A stretch of DNA of 64,000 nt from NCBI GenBank assembly GCA_037127315.1, contig JBBBDQ010000442.1, forward strand, positions 2,087,501 through 2,151,500, read 5' to 3'. This document shows positions 50,858 through 60,836 of this stretch, in pieces. Every line of letters begins with the position of its first letter. The first letter of the stretch is position 1. A model generated the notes under the pieces. The model was not told the DNA's origin. It did not search any database and was given only the letters and a program-made list of their open reading frames with translations. This DNA is from Ascarosepion bandense. Its lineage: Eukaryota; Mollusca; Cephalopoda; Sepiida; Sepiidae. Made by a program: the position numbers and the translations under genes.

Positions 50858-51430
50858 AAAGCCGGAAACCGCATCCTAAACAGGAAACAAGGGATGAGCC
50901 TCTTCACCTGTTCAATAGATGTGGGTGGAGTGTGAACCGGGCGATAGTTTAGTCTATCTACTCCAATTGGAAAATAAATAAATAAAAGAGTGAAAAGACT
51001 TGAAAAGGGAAAACCAGAAACCGCATCCTAAACAGGAAACAAGGGATGAGCCTCTTCACCTGTTCAATAGATGTGGGTGGAGTGTGAACCGGGCGATAGT
51101 TTAGTCTATCTACTCCAATTGGAAAAAAAAAATAAAAGTGTGAAAAGACTTGAAAGAGGAAAACCGGAAACCGCATCCTAAACAGGAAACAAGGGATGAG
51201 CCTCTTCACCTGTTCAATAGATGTGGGTGGAGTGTGAACCGGGCGATAGTTTAGTCTATCTACTCCAATTGGAAAAAAAAATAAAAGAGTGAAAAGACTT
51301 GAAAAGGGAAAACCGGAAACCGCATCCTAAACAGGAAACAAGGGATGAGCCTCTTCACCTGTTCAATAGATGTGGGTGGAGTGTGAACCGGGCGATAGTT
51401 TAGTCTATCTACTCCAATTGGAAAAAAAAA
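50858..51430. repeat. Tandem repeat, about 150-bp unit, four copies
   Basis: GAAACCGCATCCTAAACAGG occurs at 50865, 51017, 51167 and 51316 (steps 149-152). Each unit holds CTCTTCACCTGTTCAATAGA and GCGATAGTTTAGTCTATCTA and ends with an A-rich tract after CTCCAATTGG. A fifth, solitary copy of the first half is at 51587, attached to another LINE tail, so the unit was originally LINE-linked. Confidence 0.9.
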
Positions 51431-51492
51431 AAAGATATAGGAAAAGCAGTAACTATATTTTATGCATCAAAAGCATACAAAGTTAATGGAAT

Positions 51493-51640
51493 TTTTTTTT
51501 AATCATATCACCCCGAGCAAGGCGGTAATGCCACTGATGTGCAGGGGGCTACATAGGAGGGAAAAGATTGAAAAAGAGAAAACCGGAAACCGCATCCTAA
51601 ACAGGAAACAAAGGATGAGCCTCTTCACCTGTTCAATAGA
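51493..51640 (-). pseudogene. Jockey/CR1-like LINE 3' terminus plus one partial 150-bp unit
   Basis: CATATCACCCCGAGCAAGGC, GGTAATGCCACTGATGTGCA, then the first ~75 bp of the 150-bp unit. Shows the unit in its non-amplified form. 51641-51990 is the right interior of the hAT-like element and has no gene. Confidence 0.7.
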
Positions 51641-52029
51641 CGTATTTTTTGTAGTAAAGACAACATATTTCACAAGGACATGATTTTTTGCCAGAAAGTT
51701 CAAATTATTCAATACAATTGTACCAATCTATAATAATGAGAGGTATAGTCGCCGTAACCTAGCCAAAATTTGACTATGATCACAGTCCTATGATCTGGTG
51801 TCTAAAAAGTGAAGAAATGTTGATTTTTTTTAACAAGGCTTGAAAGAAAGATACTTTAAGTGAGATTGGGGTATGGGGAAATTCTTCATTGAAATGCTGT
51901 CTCGTTAATAATTTGACACAGTGTGAAATTATAAGCTGATTTCCTCTTCTCAAACCAAACATCCATTACCCCCAAAATATGGGCTCATTACTCCACTGGG
52001 GTTAGGAACCATGATAAAGCGATATTATT

Positions 52030-52545
52030 TAGGGAGTGTAAATGAAGAAGAGACTTGAAGCAACCAAAATGTGGTTCTACAGAAAGATGCTGAGGATACC
52101 ATGGACCGAACATGTTAGCAATGACGAGGTTTTGGAAAGTTGATTTTCTAAGCGCAGCTTAAATGTAACACAAAGCCGAAAGTTTTGGGGTACTCAGTGA
52201 GTTTCGAACTCACTATTCTCTTCTAACGAGACATTACACCACGTCGAGGTACTCTGAGAGGTTTTGGAGAGAATGTAAACGAAAAAAGAAACTTAACATC
52301 AGGAAAAGACAGCTAAAATTTCTGGGAAATGTAATGAGGAAAGAGGGCTTGGAGAATCTTATACTCAAAGTACAGATAAAAGGAGAGAGAGACAGGGGAA
52401 AGAGAGAGACTTTATCCAATTGGATGGCAGTGCAGGATTTGGGAGGAGTAACAAGAAAAAGAGTGTTAAGAGATGCAAGGGATAGGGGGATGTGGAGGGC
52501 CATGATCGTCTACGTCCTGAAGGGACACGAGTCATAGAAGAAGAG
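52030..52545 (+). pseudogene. RTE-type LINE 3' end, split by a SINE
   Basis: KKRLEATKMWFYRKMLRIPW then TEHVSNDEVLE at 52045-52139; after the insertion, KKKLNIRKRQLKFLGNVMRK, EGLENLILKVQIKGERDRGK and WMAVQDLGGVTRKRVLRDAR up to GRAMIVYVLKGHES. Stops separate the blocks. Ends with GAAGAAGAGTT. Confidence 0.8.
52140..52256 (-). mobile_element. Short tRNA-derived SINE (family 4) with 14-bp target duplication
   Basis: Bounded by GAGGTTTTGGAAAG (52126-52139) and GAGGTTTTGGAGAG (52257-52270), a target duplication with one mismatch in RTE sequence. The minus strand has CGTGGTGTAATG (A-box-like) and a perfect T-arm GTGAGTTCGAAACTCAC, then a short unrelated 3' part. Length about 117 bp. Confidence 0.7.
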
Positions 52546-52682
52546 TTATAAATAACTAATCAGTATTGGGAAGAGATGGGTTCATACCTAATCAGAATTT
52601 GATAAACAAATAAGAAACTATAATGTGGATATAAAATGGGAATCAATTGTATATGATAATCAATATATAAACTGATCCCTCA
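52546..52682. other. Unassigned sequence with degenerate hairpin module
   Basis: Ends in ATCAATTGTATATGATAATC AATATATAAACTGATCCCTC, a decayed hairpin right before the tandem array. Confidence 0.5.
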
Positions 52683-53425
52683 CTTTGTGGCCATGTTAGT
52701 TTCTATACATTTATATTCTTGATTTATGGGCTTGAATAAATTTATGGTAGAGCAAAGTTTGGGAGGAGTAACAAGAAAAAGGGTGTTAAGAGCGACAAGG
52801 GATAGGGAGATGTGGAGGTCCATGATCGCCTATTTCCTGAAGAACACGACTCATAGAAGAAGCCTCCCTATACGTAGAAAACTTATTTAATAGTGTTCCA
52901 GTAAAATATAAAGTGGGGGAGCAATTCTATATTACAATCAATATATAAACTGATCCCTCACTTTGTGACCACGTTAGTTTCTATACATTTATATTCTAGA
53001 TTTATGGGCTTGTGCAAATGGATGGCAGAGCAGGGCTTGGAAGGAGTAACAAGAGAAAGGGTTTTAAGAGCGACAAGGGATAGGGAGATGTGGAGGGCCA
53101 TGATCGCCTATTTCCTGAAGAACACGACTCATAGAAGAAGCCTCCCGATACGTAGAAAACTTATTTAATAGTGTTCCAGTAAAATATAAAGTGGGGGATC
53201 AATTCTATATTATAATCAATATATCAACTGATCCCTCACTTTGTGACCATGTTAGTTTCTATACATTTATATTCTAGATTTATGGGCTTGTGCAAATGGA
53301 TGGCAGAGCAGGGCTTGGAAGGAGTAACAAGAGAAAGGGTTTTAAGAGCTACAAGGGATAGGGAGATGTGGAGGGCCATGATCGCCTACGTTCTGAAGGG
53401 ACACAATCCATAGAAGAAGAAGAAG
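52683..53425 (+). repeat. Tandem array, 278-bp unit: RTE 3' end plus hairpin module
   Basis: CTTTGTG(A/G)CCA recurs at 52683, 52961 and 53239, exactly 278 bp apart. Each unit has TTTCTATACATTTATATTCT, the RTE codons for KWMAEQGLEGVTRERVLRAT and RDREMWRAMIAYFLK, AGAAGCCTCCCGATACGTAG and a hairpin (52912-52962, 53190-53240). The third unit ends with the normal RTE 3' end GAAGAAGAAGAAG at 53412. Units 2 and 3 are nearly identical. Confidence 0.93.
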
Positions 53426-53835
53426 AAGAAAACACTTGTTATTTAGCAAGAACAAATGGAATTAAAAGCAATGAATTTATGAAGTTACTCGCCTTCTTAG
53501 TAGGGCACATGAGAGTCAGAGAATAAGAGTGAGTGAAAGAAAGACAGTCACTGAAAAGCAGAAATTCTTTTGCTTGCCTTAGAAAAGGCCGTGGTTTTAA
53601 CCTTCCCTGTTTTATTATTCACTTCAAGCTGGGTACATGAAAAAGAGAGGCAGAAAAATAAAGTAGCGGCGTTCACAGAGAGAAAGCCACCGAAAAGCAG
53701 AGGTTCATTTGCTTGTTTTCCAGCTGTATTAAGCCAGCCGACACTTTCTACTAAAGTGATGTTTTTTTTTATTGTGTGCGGTTAAAATCAAAGACTTGCC
53801 TATTCATGGATTTATAGTTTGTTTGTTTTTTTTTT
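53426..53835. other. Unassigned sequence
   Basis: Contains an imperfect repeat of CACTGAAAAGCAGAAATTC and CACCGAAAAGCAGAGGTTC about 140 bp apart. No gene seen. Confidence 0.4.
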
Positions 53836-54290
53836 TTGTTTTTTTTTAATCATCTCACCCCAAGCAAGGCATTCCACTGCCACTATTGCGCATGGGGTTA
53901 CATAGGAGAAGGTAAAGAGAAGGAGTGGTTAGACATAGGGAATGTTAGGAGGAAGGTGACAGATGAGTAAGGATAGCGAGGATGAGGGTTGGGCAGATGG
54001 GAAGAGTGTTTGATAGAATGGGAGCAGGTTAGTGTGTTAGGAGGTGTCTATTGACCTTACATTTAAAATCCTGGAGATTGTAGCCGTCGGGGAAGCAATC
54101 TTTTGGAAGAGAATTCCACAGTCGGGAAGTGCGAGGAAAGAAACTGTTGGAGTGGAAGTTACGGCTGCATTTTATCGGTTTCACTGTAAAAGGGTGGGAT
54201 CTAGTTGATAATCTAGTATCTCGTGCAAATTCGTATTTAGGGAGCACCAGTGATCTAAGTTCATCGGAGCAGTTGGACTGATTTAGACGA
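53836..54290 (-). pseudogene. Jockey/CR1-like LINE 3' end, subfamily A
   Basis: The frame 54247-54029 encodes YEFARDTRLSTRSHPFTVKP, KCSRNFHSNSFFPRTSRLWN, SLPKDCFPDGYN and DFKCKVNRHLLTH-stop. Long 3' UTR with ACATAGGAGAAGGTAAAGAG, also seen in the 20.9 kb copy. Ends CCAAGCAAGGCATTCCACTG. Confidence 0.85.
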
Positions 54291-55065
54291 GAAATTTATA
54301 CTATTCGGTTCTGGAGGAACGTCTGACGATTTTAGTGTCACATCAAGAATTCTTTTTTTCTTTTTCTTTTTTTTTTTTACTGATATTTAAAAAGTTTTAA
54401 CCTATGTATAGTATTTTTTTACCCCTTCTTATGACCCGAATTCAGTTATGCGACCATTACCCAGAAGGTTTTGGACCAGTTCATATGTGGAGCGAATAGA
54501 CGCGACCAGCGAGATCTATATTTATGACAAAAAGTTTTCATGTCTCAAGGCCACAATATTGAATTTTAAATGTTAAAAATTATTTTTAAAGTTATATAAA
54601 AATGACAATTACTGATATCGTATATTAAATCATCAAACATGTAAATTTTGTTAAAGAACATTTTAATTCACTGCAATACCTAATTTTAAACTTAAATTAT
54701 AAGTATTTAAATTCAAACTCCTTTTATTAATGTTGGTGTTATTTTATAGAAGAAAGTTTTGAACTTTATCTTAGAAGATTTGGGTAATTAAAACAATTTA
54801 TATTAAAACAATATTATTCATTTATTTTACCTCAGAAAGGGTATCAGATCTGAAGCGGAGTCTGTTGGTAGAAGTGTATTTTCTTACATTAAAATTAGTT
54901 CGCATCGCATTCACAGATGGTTGATGGGAAGGCAAATGTTTTTTTCCGGGGCGCACAGTGAAGTTCTCCTTTATCCTCTTCACCTTTACGATTTGCTTTC
55001 ATAGTGTACTGCATACACAGGTTCCCAAGTCAACATTCGCCACTGTTATATATGATACTAGCAGT
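54291..55065. other. Unassigned AT-rich sequence
   Basis: No gene or repeat recognised. A 65-codon frame at 54958-55155 runs into the Helitron and is not convincing, although its first ~16 residues are hydrophobic. Confidence 0.45.
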
Positions 55066-55350
55066 ATAGCCCGCCGTAGCTCGGATGTAATGAAAGCTTT
55101 AAATCTAATCTATGGTCCTGCAGCTCAGACTCAGCCTAAAGAATATTTAAAATAATAAAATAATTGCGGCAATTTACAAATCGCATCTAGTATATATATA
55201 TATATACACCAGTATAGCCCGACGTTGCTCGAGTGTAATGAAAGCTTTAAAACTAATCTATGGTCCTGCAGCTCAGACTCAGCCTAAAGAATATTTAAAA
55301 TAATAAAATAATTGCGGCAATTTACAAATCGCATCTAGTATATATATATA
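55066..55350 (-). repeat. Tandem Helitron 3' ends (two units) ahead of a full copy
   Basis: AGCAGTATAGCCCG(C/A)CGT starts at 55068 and 55209, and the full element starts at 55353. Unit length is about 140 bp, each running to CAAATCGCATCTAGTATATA. Same arrangement, in mirror orientation, as 22929-23337. Confidence 0.85.
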
Positions 55351-56048
55351 CAGCAGTATAGCCCGGCGTTGCTCGAGTGTAATGAAAGCTTTAAAACTAA
55401 TCCATGGTCCTGGAGCTCAGACTCTTTGGACGTTGGCACGAAAGACTAAAAAGCAATAGATGTTTCCAGTTAAAGCGAAACCGTAAACTGAAAGAAAAAT
55501 GAACGGATGTAAGTCAAATTTTGATTTTCTGGTATCGATATCAAATAAGTTTTTTTCGTCGTAAACTGAATTTTGAAGGCTAAATAAGTCCTCTGAGTAA
55601 ATGGTATCATGGCTAAGAACTACAATTATACCTACTTAGAGCCAAACCCGAAGCAAAAACTAAAATAAAAGGGCTGAAAAAAATACAGACATACAGGCAG
55701 ATAAACAGACACACACACAAACATCTTGTCTTTTATATATATATATTATCGATTTTCTGCAGTATTCTATAATCTGCAACCTTGAAACTTCTGAATATCG
55801 TTTCTTATGTCTTTGTCTAGTAGTGTATCAAATTTGATTAAAATCGGAACACTCCTTCTATAACGCGATTTTTTCGATTATCGATTTTCGATATTTATCG
55901 GAGGTACCTCGACACAAAACTTAGCTAAGAACACTCGCAGACGCTTACAGTACAACTGTGTAAATTTTCAAAAAATCGATTCAGCCGTTTCGGAGTCTAT
56001 AGGTAACGGACATACACACACATATACACAAAGTTCCATTTATAAATA

Positions 56049-56056
<8 letters not shown>
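55351..56056 (-). mobile_element. Non-autonomous Helitron, family 1
   Basis: Minus strand: 5' near 56054 (AACTTATTTATAAATGGAAC), then ACTCCGAAACGGCTGAATC, the TCGATAATCGAAAAAATCG block, GACAAGATGTTTGTGTG, GGTTTGGCTCTAAGTAGG, and the 3' hairpin ACTCGAGCAACGCCGGGCTA. (TA)n at 56057-56098 follows. Confidence 0.8.
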
Positions 56057-56098
<42 letters not shown>

Positions 56099-56102
<4 letters not shown>

Positions 56103-56227
56103 CTTTAATCCAATAGAAAAAGCATGTAGCTAAATCCCAAAAACCCGATCCTAATTAATATTGATTACATTAATATTAAAACTGATCATGGAGTTTATAC
56201 GAAACGTTACTAATGGAAGTTAGATCA
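56099..56227. other. Unassigned sequence
   Basis: No feature recognised. Confidence 0.4.
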
Positions 56228-57015
56228 GTCAGTCAGTTAAGTGCGATACGTGATACATGCTTTGGGCGATCATGTCTCGAAAGAGACATGACTGACTGGG
56301 CAGAAGATTTTTCTATCCTGCTCTTTAAACTATAGCTGAAGGGAGAAGAATCGGATTGTATTAATAAGTAGTAATTAATTGGGGGTCAGTTTATTACTTA
56401 ATAACAATAAAAAACTGATCCCCCACTTTTTGCCCAGTAGAAGCTTTACTTATGTTTTCAACTATTATCTTCATTCAGTCAGTTAAGTGCCATACGTGAT
56501 ACACGCTTGGGCGATCATGTCTCGAAAGAGACATGACTGACTGGGCAGAAGATTTTCTATCCTGCTCTTTAAACTATAGCTGAGGGAGAAGAGACGGACT
56601 GTATTAATAAGTAGTAATTAGTCGGGGATCAGTTTATTACTTAATAACAATAGAAAACTGATCACCCACTTTTTGCCCAGTAGAAGCTTTACTTATGTTT
56701 CCAAGTATTATCTTCATTCAGTCAGTTAAGTGCCATACATGATACACGCTTTGGGCGACCATGTCTCGAAAGAGACATAATCGCCCAAGCAGAAGATTAT
56801 TCCGCAGTAGGTTGCCATTGCTTTCTGCGGTAGACTGGTTGCCGACCAAGGCTATAAAACCCAATCTGTTCTGCTATTTAACCCATAACTTGAGGGAAGA
56901 GACGGATTAATACCTTTCCCAAGGGTATTTGCGCGTAAGTGAATACAATGGATTCAGCTGGAATTCGAACTCGGCTCCCCGGTTTCTCGTTCCGAGCCGA
57001 TATCCACTGTACCAG
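56228..57015 (-). mobile_element. SINE family 1 with two tandem hairpin-bearing tail units
   Basis: CAGTTAAGTG at 56234, 56480 and 56723 (steps 246 and 243). Two hairpins lie between (56377-56430 and 56620-56671, with small arm changes). The third tail continues as a complete SINE family 1 to its head near 57013 (GGTACAGTGGATATCGG). So the array extends from the 3' side of a SINE. Confidence 0.85.
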
Positions 57016-57127
57016 ATACTTACCTTTAAAATGCTCAATACAAAAGTAGAGCATAAATATATGGTAATTATTATTATCATAATAATAATAATTTTACAGT
57101 ATTCAATTATTATTGTATTAATAAAAA

Positions 57128-57199
<72 letters not shown>
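57128..57199. repeat. (TA)n microsatellite
   Basis: About 70 bp of TA next to a Tc1-like end. 57016-57127 is AT/ATT-rich with no gene. Confidence 0.95.
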
Positions 57200-57201
<2 letters not shown>

Positions 57202-57202
57202 G

Positions 57203-57776
57203 GGGGTGAACAAAATAATGGAAACACCTAGTACCATAATAGGATAATTTTTATTATCAAAAGCTTGTATATTTTTATGTTTGTTCGTTTAATATTAGTA
57301 GTACTTCATTTTTTGCTAAGATTGTTGTTTGTTTTTTTTACAGATATTATTTAAATAAGTTTATTAAAATCAAAACTCATGAGTAAGAATTTTAAGTGAT
57401 CAATTTATCGTTCAACAAGTGTTTCCGGAGGAAAATGCTATTTTGTAGATGAACGGAACGAGGAACATTCTAGTGAAGTAGAACATCTTATCTGCCCAAC
57501 ACAGTCCCCAGATTTCAACATTATTGAACATTTATGGTTCATTTTAGAAAAACAAGTGAGAAGTCGATATCCTCCCCGATCATCATTGAAAGAACTGGAG
57601 ATTGTTTTAGCTGAAGACTGTATTAAATTTTCTCTAGAAAGAATTCAAACTTTATGTGAGTCGACTCCACGCAGATTTCTCGTTGTAATTACTACCAAAG
57701 GCGGGCTTCTCCCATACTTAAATAAATTTGTTTGTAATTTCAAGGTGTTTCTATTATTTTGTCCATTTAAGAAAAA
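57203..57776 (+). mobile_element. Tc1/mariner-like transposon, internally deleted
   Basis: Left end GGGTGAACAAAATAATGGAA ACACCT, right end AAGGTGTTTCTATTATTTTG TCCATTT, inverted. About 570 bp. It is inserted at a TA tract. A similar left end (GGGTGGACAAACAAATAAAGCC) occurs at 61874 without a partner. Confidence 0.8.
57425..57735 (+). pseudogene. Tc1/mariner-type transposase C-terminus
   Basis: Plus strand: CPTQSPDFNIIEHLWFILEK, then SSLKELEIVLAEDCIKFSLE and LCESTPRRFLVVITTKGGLL. The SPDFN.IEHLW block holds the third catalytic residue (E). The part after Gln-Val (frame open 57556-57876) runs through the terminal repeat. N-terminal and first two catalytic regions are missing. Confidence 0.75.
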
Positions 57777-57989
57777 TTGCTCAATACAATTAAAAAGAAA
57801 AGAAAATGTAAACCAATTTAAGACGAAGAAATATGTAGAAAAACAACCTTTCAGCTTCCGTGGTTTTTACCATTAGAAATATATGGGGAAGCTCATACCA
57901 TCAAGTTACTGCCCTTGTCTGTGAAGACAAGTGCGCCACTTCTACATTGAACATGGCAATTGACATTTCCAATTTTACTGCCTGATAAT

Positions 57990-58165
57990 ACCTCACCGGA
58001 GAGCCGAGTTCGAATTTTAGTCGAATTCATTGCATTCACTTATGCGTAAATGCCTATGGGAAAAGTATGAATCCATTTGTTTCCCCTCCAGTTATGGGTT
58101 GAATAGCAGGATAGATTGGGTTCTTATAGCCTTGTTTGGAGAACAGTCTACTGCAGAAAGAAAAT
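57990..58165 (+). mobile_element. SINE family 1 fragment (decayed)
   Basis: GAGAGCCGAGTTCGAATTTTAG, CATTGCATTCACTTATGCG and CAGTTATGGGTTGAATAGCAG follow the SINE body in order; head and tail are eroded. 57777-57989 and 58166-58352 show no gene. Confidence 0.65.
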
Positions 58166-58352
58166 GTTTTGGCACTTACGTCAAAACTCATTGGTGTTCT
58201 CAGACAGTGAATGAATAAATGTTGTTTATTCATGTGTTAAAATATACTTGACTTTTATTTTAATTTGTTTTTCTTTATTCCAAAAGCCTGGGATATAACA
58301 AATTTTTGGTGATAAAGAACAGGTTGACTCAAATTGAAAAAATACAACGGAG

Positions 58353-58560
58353 ATTCCCACCATTGCTTTCTGCGGTAGACTGGTTGCCAACCAAGGCTAT
58401 AGAACCCAGTCTGTTCTGCTATTTAACCCATAACTGGAAGGAAGAGACGGATTAATACCTTTCCCAAGGGTATTTGTGCGTAAGTGAATACAATGGATTC
58501 AGCTGGAATTGGAACTCGGCTCCCTGGCTTCTCGTTCCGAGCCGATATCCACTGCACCAG
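58353..58560 (-). mobile_element. SINE family 1, 3'-truncated
   Basis: Head to body are present on the minus strand (GGTGCAGTGGATATCGG to TTTCTGCGGTAGACTG side), but the tail is missing at 58353. At its head it is fused to a LINE RT fragment at 58561. Confidence 0.75.
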
Positions 58561-58683
58561 AGGGACACCCGCGTTCGTATGGTAGCTCTGGGAGACATGT
58601 CCGTTTAATACCACTTTCAATGTGCGGTTAGATAGGAATGACTGGATTAGTTCAAACAATTGTCCAGCTATACCACTGTCCAT
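58561..58683 (-). pseudogene. Jockey/CR1-like LINE RT fragment
   Basis: Minus strand: GIAGQLFELIQSFLSNRTLK, VVLNGHVSQSYHTNAGVPL. This is the RT stretch after motif A, overlapping the end of the 21.1 kb RT (shared ACACCCGCGTTCGTATGG). Both copies stop at the same AGGGACACC edge. Confidence 0.8.
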
Positions 58684-58916
58684 GTTTAGCCAATAAATTA
58701 TTGTCTACCCATTTAAAAAAAAATCTAAGGTCCCACTATGTATCTTCTGAATTCATGATTATTTAGAAAATTAGTGAATGGTAGTTGAAGAAAATATTTT
58801 TAGGTGTGTCAATATGAGAATTATGTAACCCTGGGGATTTAATATTTGGGGGGCAGGGATTTCATGGGGCTAATACTTTGATGACCATTATGGAGTTGCT
58901 TGATCTTTAAGTAATT
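58684..58916. repeat. Unknown dispersed repeat, copy 1
   Basis: CTACCCATTTAAAAAAAAAT CTAAGGTCCCA recurs in direct orientation at 60587, while the AGGTGTGTCAATATGAGAAT part recurs inverted at 60697-60752. Possibly a Penelope-type terminal repeat because a Penelope-like motif follows at 60837. Confidence 0.55.
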
Positions 58917-59128
58917 TTTTTTAATCATTTCACCCCGAGCAAGGCGGAAATGCCACTGATGTGCGGGGGGGGGGGGCTGCATAACTGCATAACTGAAAAA
59001 AAGATTAATTAGAAGAGAGTGAGGAGTACAAACCAGTTAGAAAGGAGCAAGAGAAGGATGGGAATACAGGTGTGATGACAGTTACATAGGTGGAGAAAAA
59101 GGGAAGGATATACGGGGTGGGAAGATTA
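58917..59128 (-). pseudogene. Jockey/CR1-like LINE 3' UTR, subfamily B
   Basis: CATTTCACCCCGAGCAAGGC, a G-rich run, then the subfamily B UTR to ATACGGGGTGGG. The coding end is replaced by unrelated sequence (59129-59343). Confidence 0.75.
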
Positions 59129-59343
59129 AGGACTCCAACAAAAAGTGAAACAAGGAAATTGCATTGGCTACGAAGTAAACCCTAACCTACAGAAATTAAA
59201 TCCCCAACAAAAGCGCATAAGGTTAAAAGGGGCAAATGTTAGCCCCCTCCTCTATAAAGGACAATAAGTCAAAATACAATTGAGTTACTTCCCTTGTATT
59301 TGTAGCCGAATGAACCATTTCTGAATTACAGATGGCAGCGAGC
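59129..59343. other. Unassigned sequence within or beside a LINE
   Basis: No recognisable repeat or gene. It lies between two LINE parts and could be an insertion or a rearranged junction. Confidence 0.4.
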
Positions 59344-59755
59344 TTACACGAACATAGAATTCATTGCAGATTCTTCTTTGGGGTCTATCAAGGATCTATA
59401 AATGTAAAGCAATAGTACCGGACCATATTTGGCAGCAATATTCAAAGAATGGACGAAAGTTAGACTTATAAATATGTCAGATAGTTTCTTCCTCAGAAAC
59501 TGTCTAGCACAGCACATTGAACTAACTTTCCTTGCAGAAAACTTAGCAATTGCTTCAATATAACCTTTCCACGTCTCAGCGGAAAACGTTAGCCCACCAA
59601 GACGCAACAAGTCAGTCTCCTGGAGGTTAGCATCAACCATTTTGATGGGGGTCAGAAATAGCTAGCTTAGACGATTAATAGAGAGCAGTTTTGTTTCAGA
59701 CTCATTCAAATTATTCCTTGGACCATTCTTTGCCCCAGTTAACAACCGAGTGTAG
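59344..59755 (-). pseudogene. Jockey/CR1-like LINE RT C-terminal region (diverged subfamily)
   Basis: Minus strand: GLTFSAETWKGYIEAIAKFS, ARKVSSMCCARQFLRKKLSD, IFISLTFVHSLNIAAKYGPV, LLLYIYRSLIDPKEES; upstream (59640-59755) NESETKLLSINR-like codons follow in another frame. Clearly related to but divergent from subfamilies A and B. Confidence 0.75.
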
Positions 59756-59892
59756 GCCTTTTTAGATTATTTCATTATTAACAGGTGGTTGGATTTTAGG
59801 GGTTTTGTTATTGAACAATAGATTTTTTTACTACTATCTATGAGTAAAGGAGCTAGAGTGTTTAAGTCAAATTTAGGATTAAATAATTATGG
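59756..59892. other. Unassigned sequence sharing a motif with 60538-60575
   Basis: GGTTGGATTTTAGGGGTTTT here is the inverse of AAAACCTAAAATCCAACC at 60556, so a foldback pair encloses the LINE at 59893-60325. Confidence 0.5.
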
Positions 59893-60327
59893 TATTTTTT
59901 TTTAATCATTTCACCCCGAGCAAGGCGGAAACGCCACTAATGTGCAGGGGGTTACATAAATGTAAAAATATTAATTAGAAAAGAGTACAAACTAGTTAGT
60001 AAGGAACAATAGAAAGCAGGTGCGATGACAGATACATAGGTGGAGAGAAAGGGAAGGTTATACAGGGGTGGGGAGAGAGCTAGAGTCCAGTGGTTAGTAG
60101 ATGAGTATTGACTTTGCATTTAAATTTCTGGAGGTTGTAGCCGCCAGGAAAGCAAGAATACGGGAGCGAGTTCCACAGGCGGGAAGTGCGAGAGAAGAAG
60201 CTGCAGGAGTAGAATTGTCGTCTGCATTTGGCTAACCTGACTGTGAATGGGTGGGACCCAGTTGCCAGTCTGGTTGCACGAGTAAACACCTGTTGAGGAG
60301 GCATCAGTGACTTAAGCTCATCCGATA
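59893..60327 (-). pseudogene. Jockey/CR1-like LINE 3' end, subfamily B
   Basis: The frame 60304-60080 encodes MPPQQVFTRATRLATGSHPF, AKCRRQFYSCSFFSRTSRLW, NSLPYSCFPGGYN, KFKCKVNTHLLTTGL-stop, nearly identical to the 28.9 kb and 15.1 kb copies. Ends at a T/A-rich junction at 59893. Confidence 0.88.
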
Positions 60328-60836
60328 TACTTAGCTATATTGCATTAAGAACAGCAATTATGTATTGTGTGGGTCATTTATTTTAGGAAAATAATTTTCA
60401 TCTTTTTAATTATGTTGGAGTATAAGTTATAAATGAAAAATTATAATTAATTAAATTTTAAAGAAAATTATTTGTCTGAGTAGGGTGCATAGTAGAACCA
60501 CACAATACTTAAATAGGTAAATAAATTTTAACAGCAAGTTGGGTTGTTTAATAAAAAAACCTAAAATCCAACCTTCTGTTAATTGCCTACCCATTTAAAA
60601 AAATCTAAGGTCCCATTATGTATCTTATCCAGACAAAATTAAAAAGTGACATGTCTAGATCCAATCTATCCTGACCTCTTTAAAAACCCAAATATTAGAT
60701 TTCCATGGTTATATAATTCTCATTTTTGATTGAACAATATTGACACACCTAAAGCATTTTCTCCAACTACCACTCCTTAATTTTCTAAATAACCATGAAT
60801 TCATCTTATATTTTCAAAATAAATCATTTTCACCAT
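60328..60836. repeat. AT-rich stretch with copy 2 of the unknown dispersed repeat
   Basis: 60328-60537 unassigned; 60585-60628 is a direct copy of 58711-58750 and 60685-60800 an inverted copy of 58756-58850. No gene. Confidence 0.5.

Larger units (their letters stand above)
50682..52012. mobile_element. Non-autonomous hAT-like element hosting other repeats
   Basis: The left end GGTTCCCAACCTTTTTGCTG and the right end GGGGTTAGGAACCATG are inverted (GGTTCC.AACC), typical of hAT-type ends, and CATTACCCC is found inside both ends. No transposase is present. A LINE tail, a 150-bp tandem array and a second LINE tail lie inside. Confidence 0.5.

Noticed and set aside
52140..52256. Functional tRNA gene
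   Set aside because: The T-arm is perfect but the acceptor stem does not close and a target duplication surrounds the insert, so it is a SINE.
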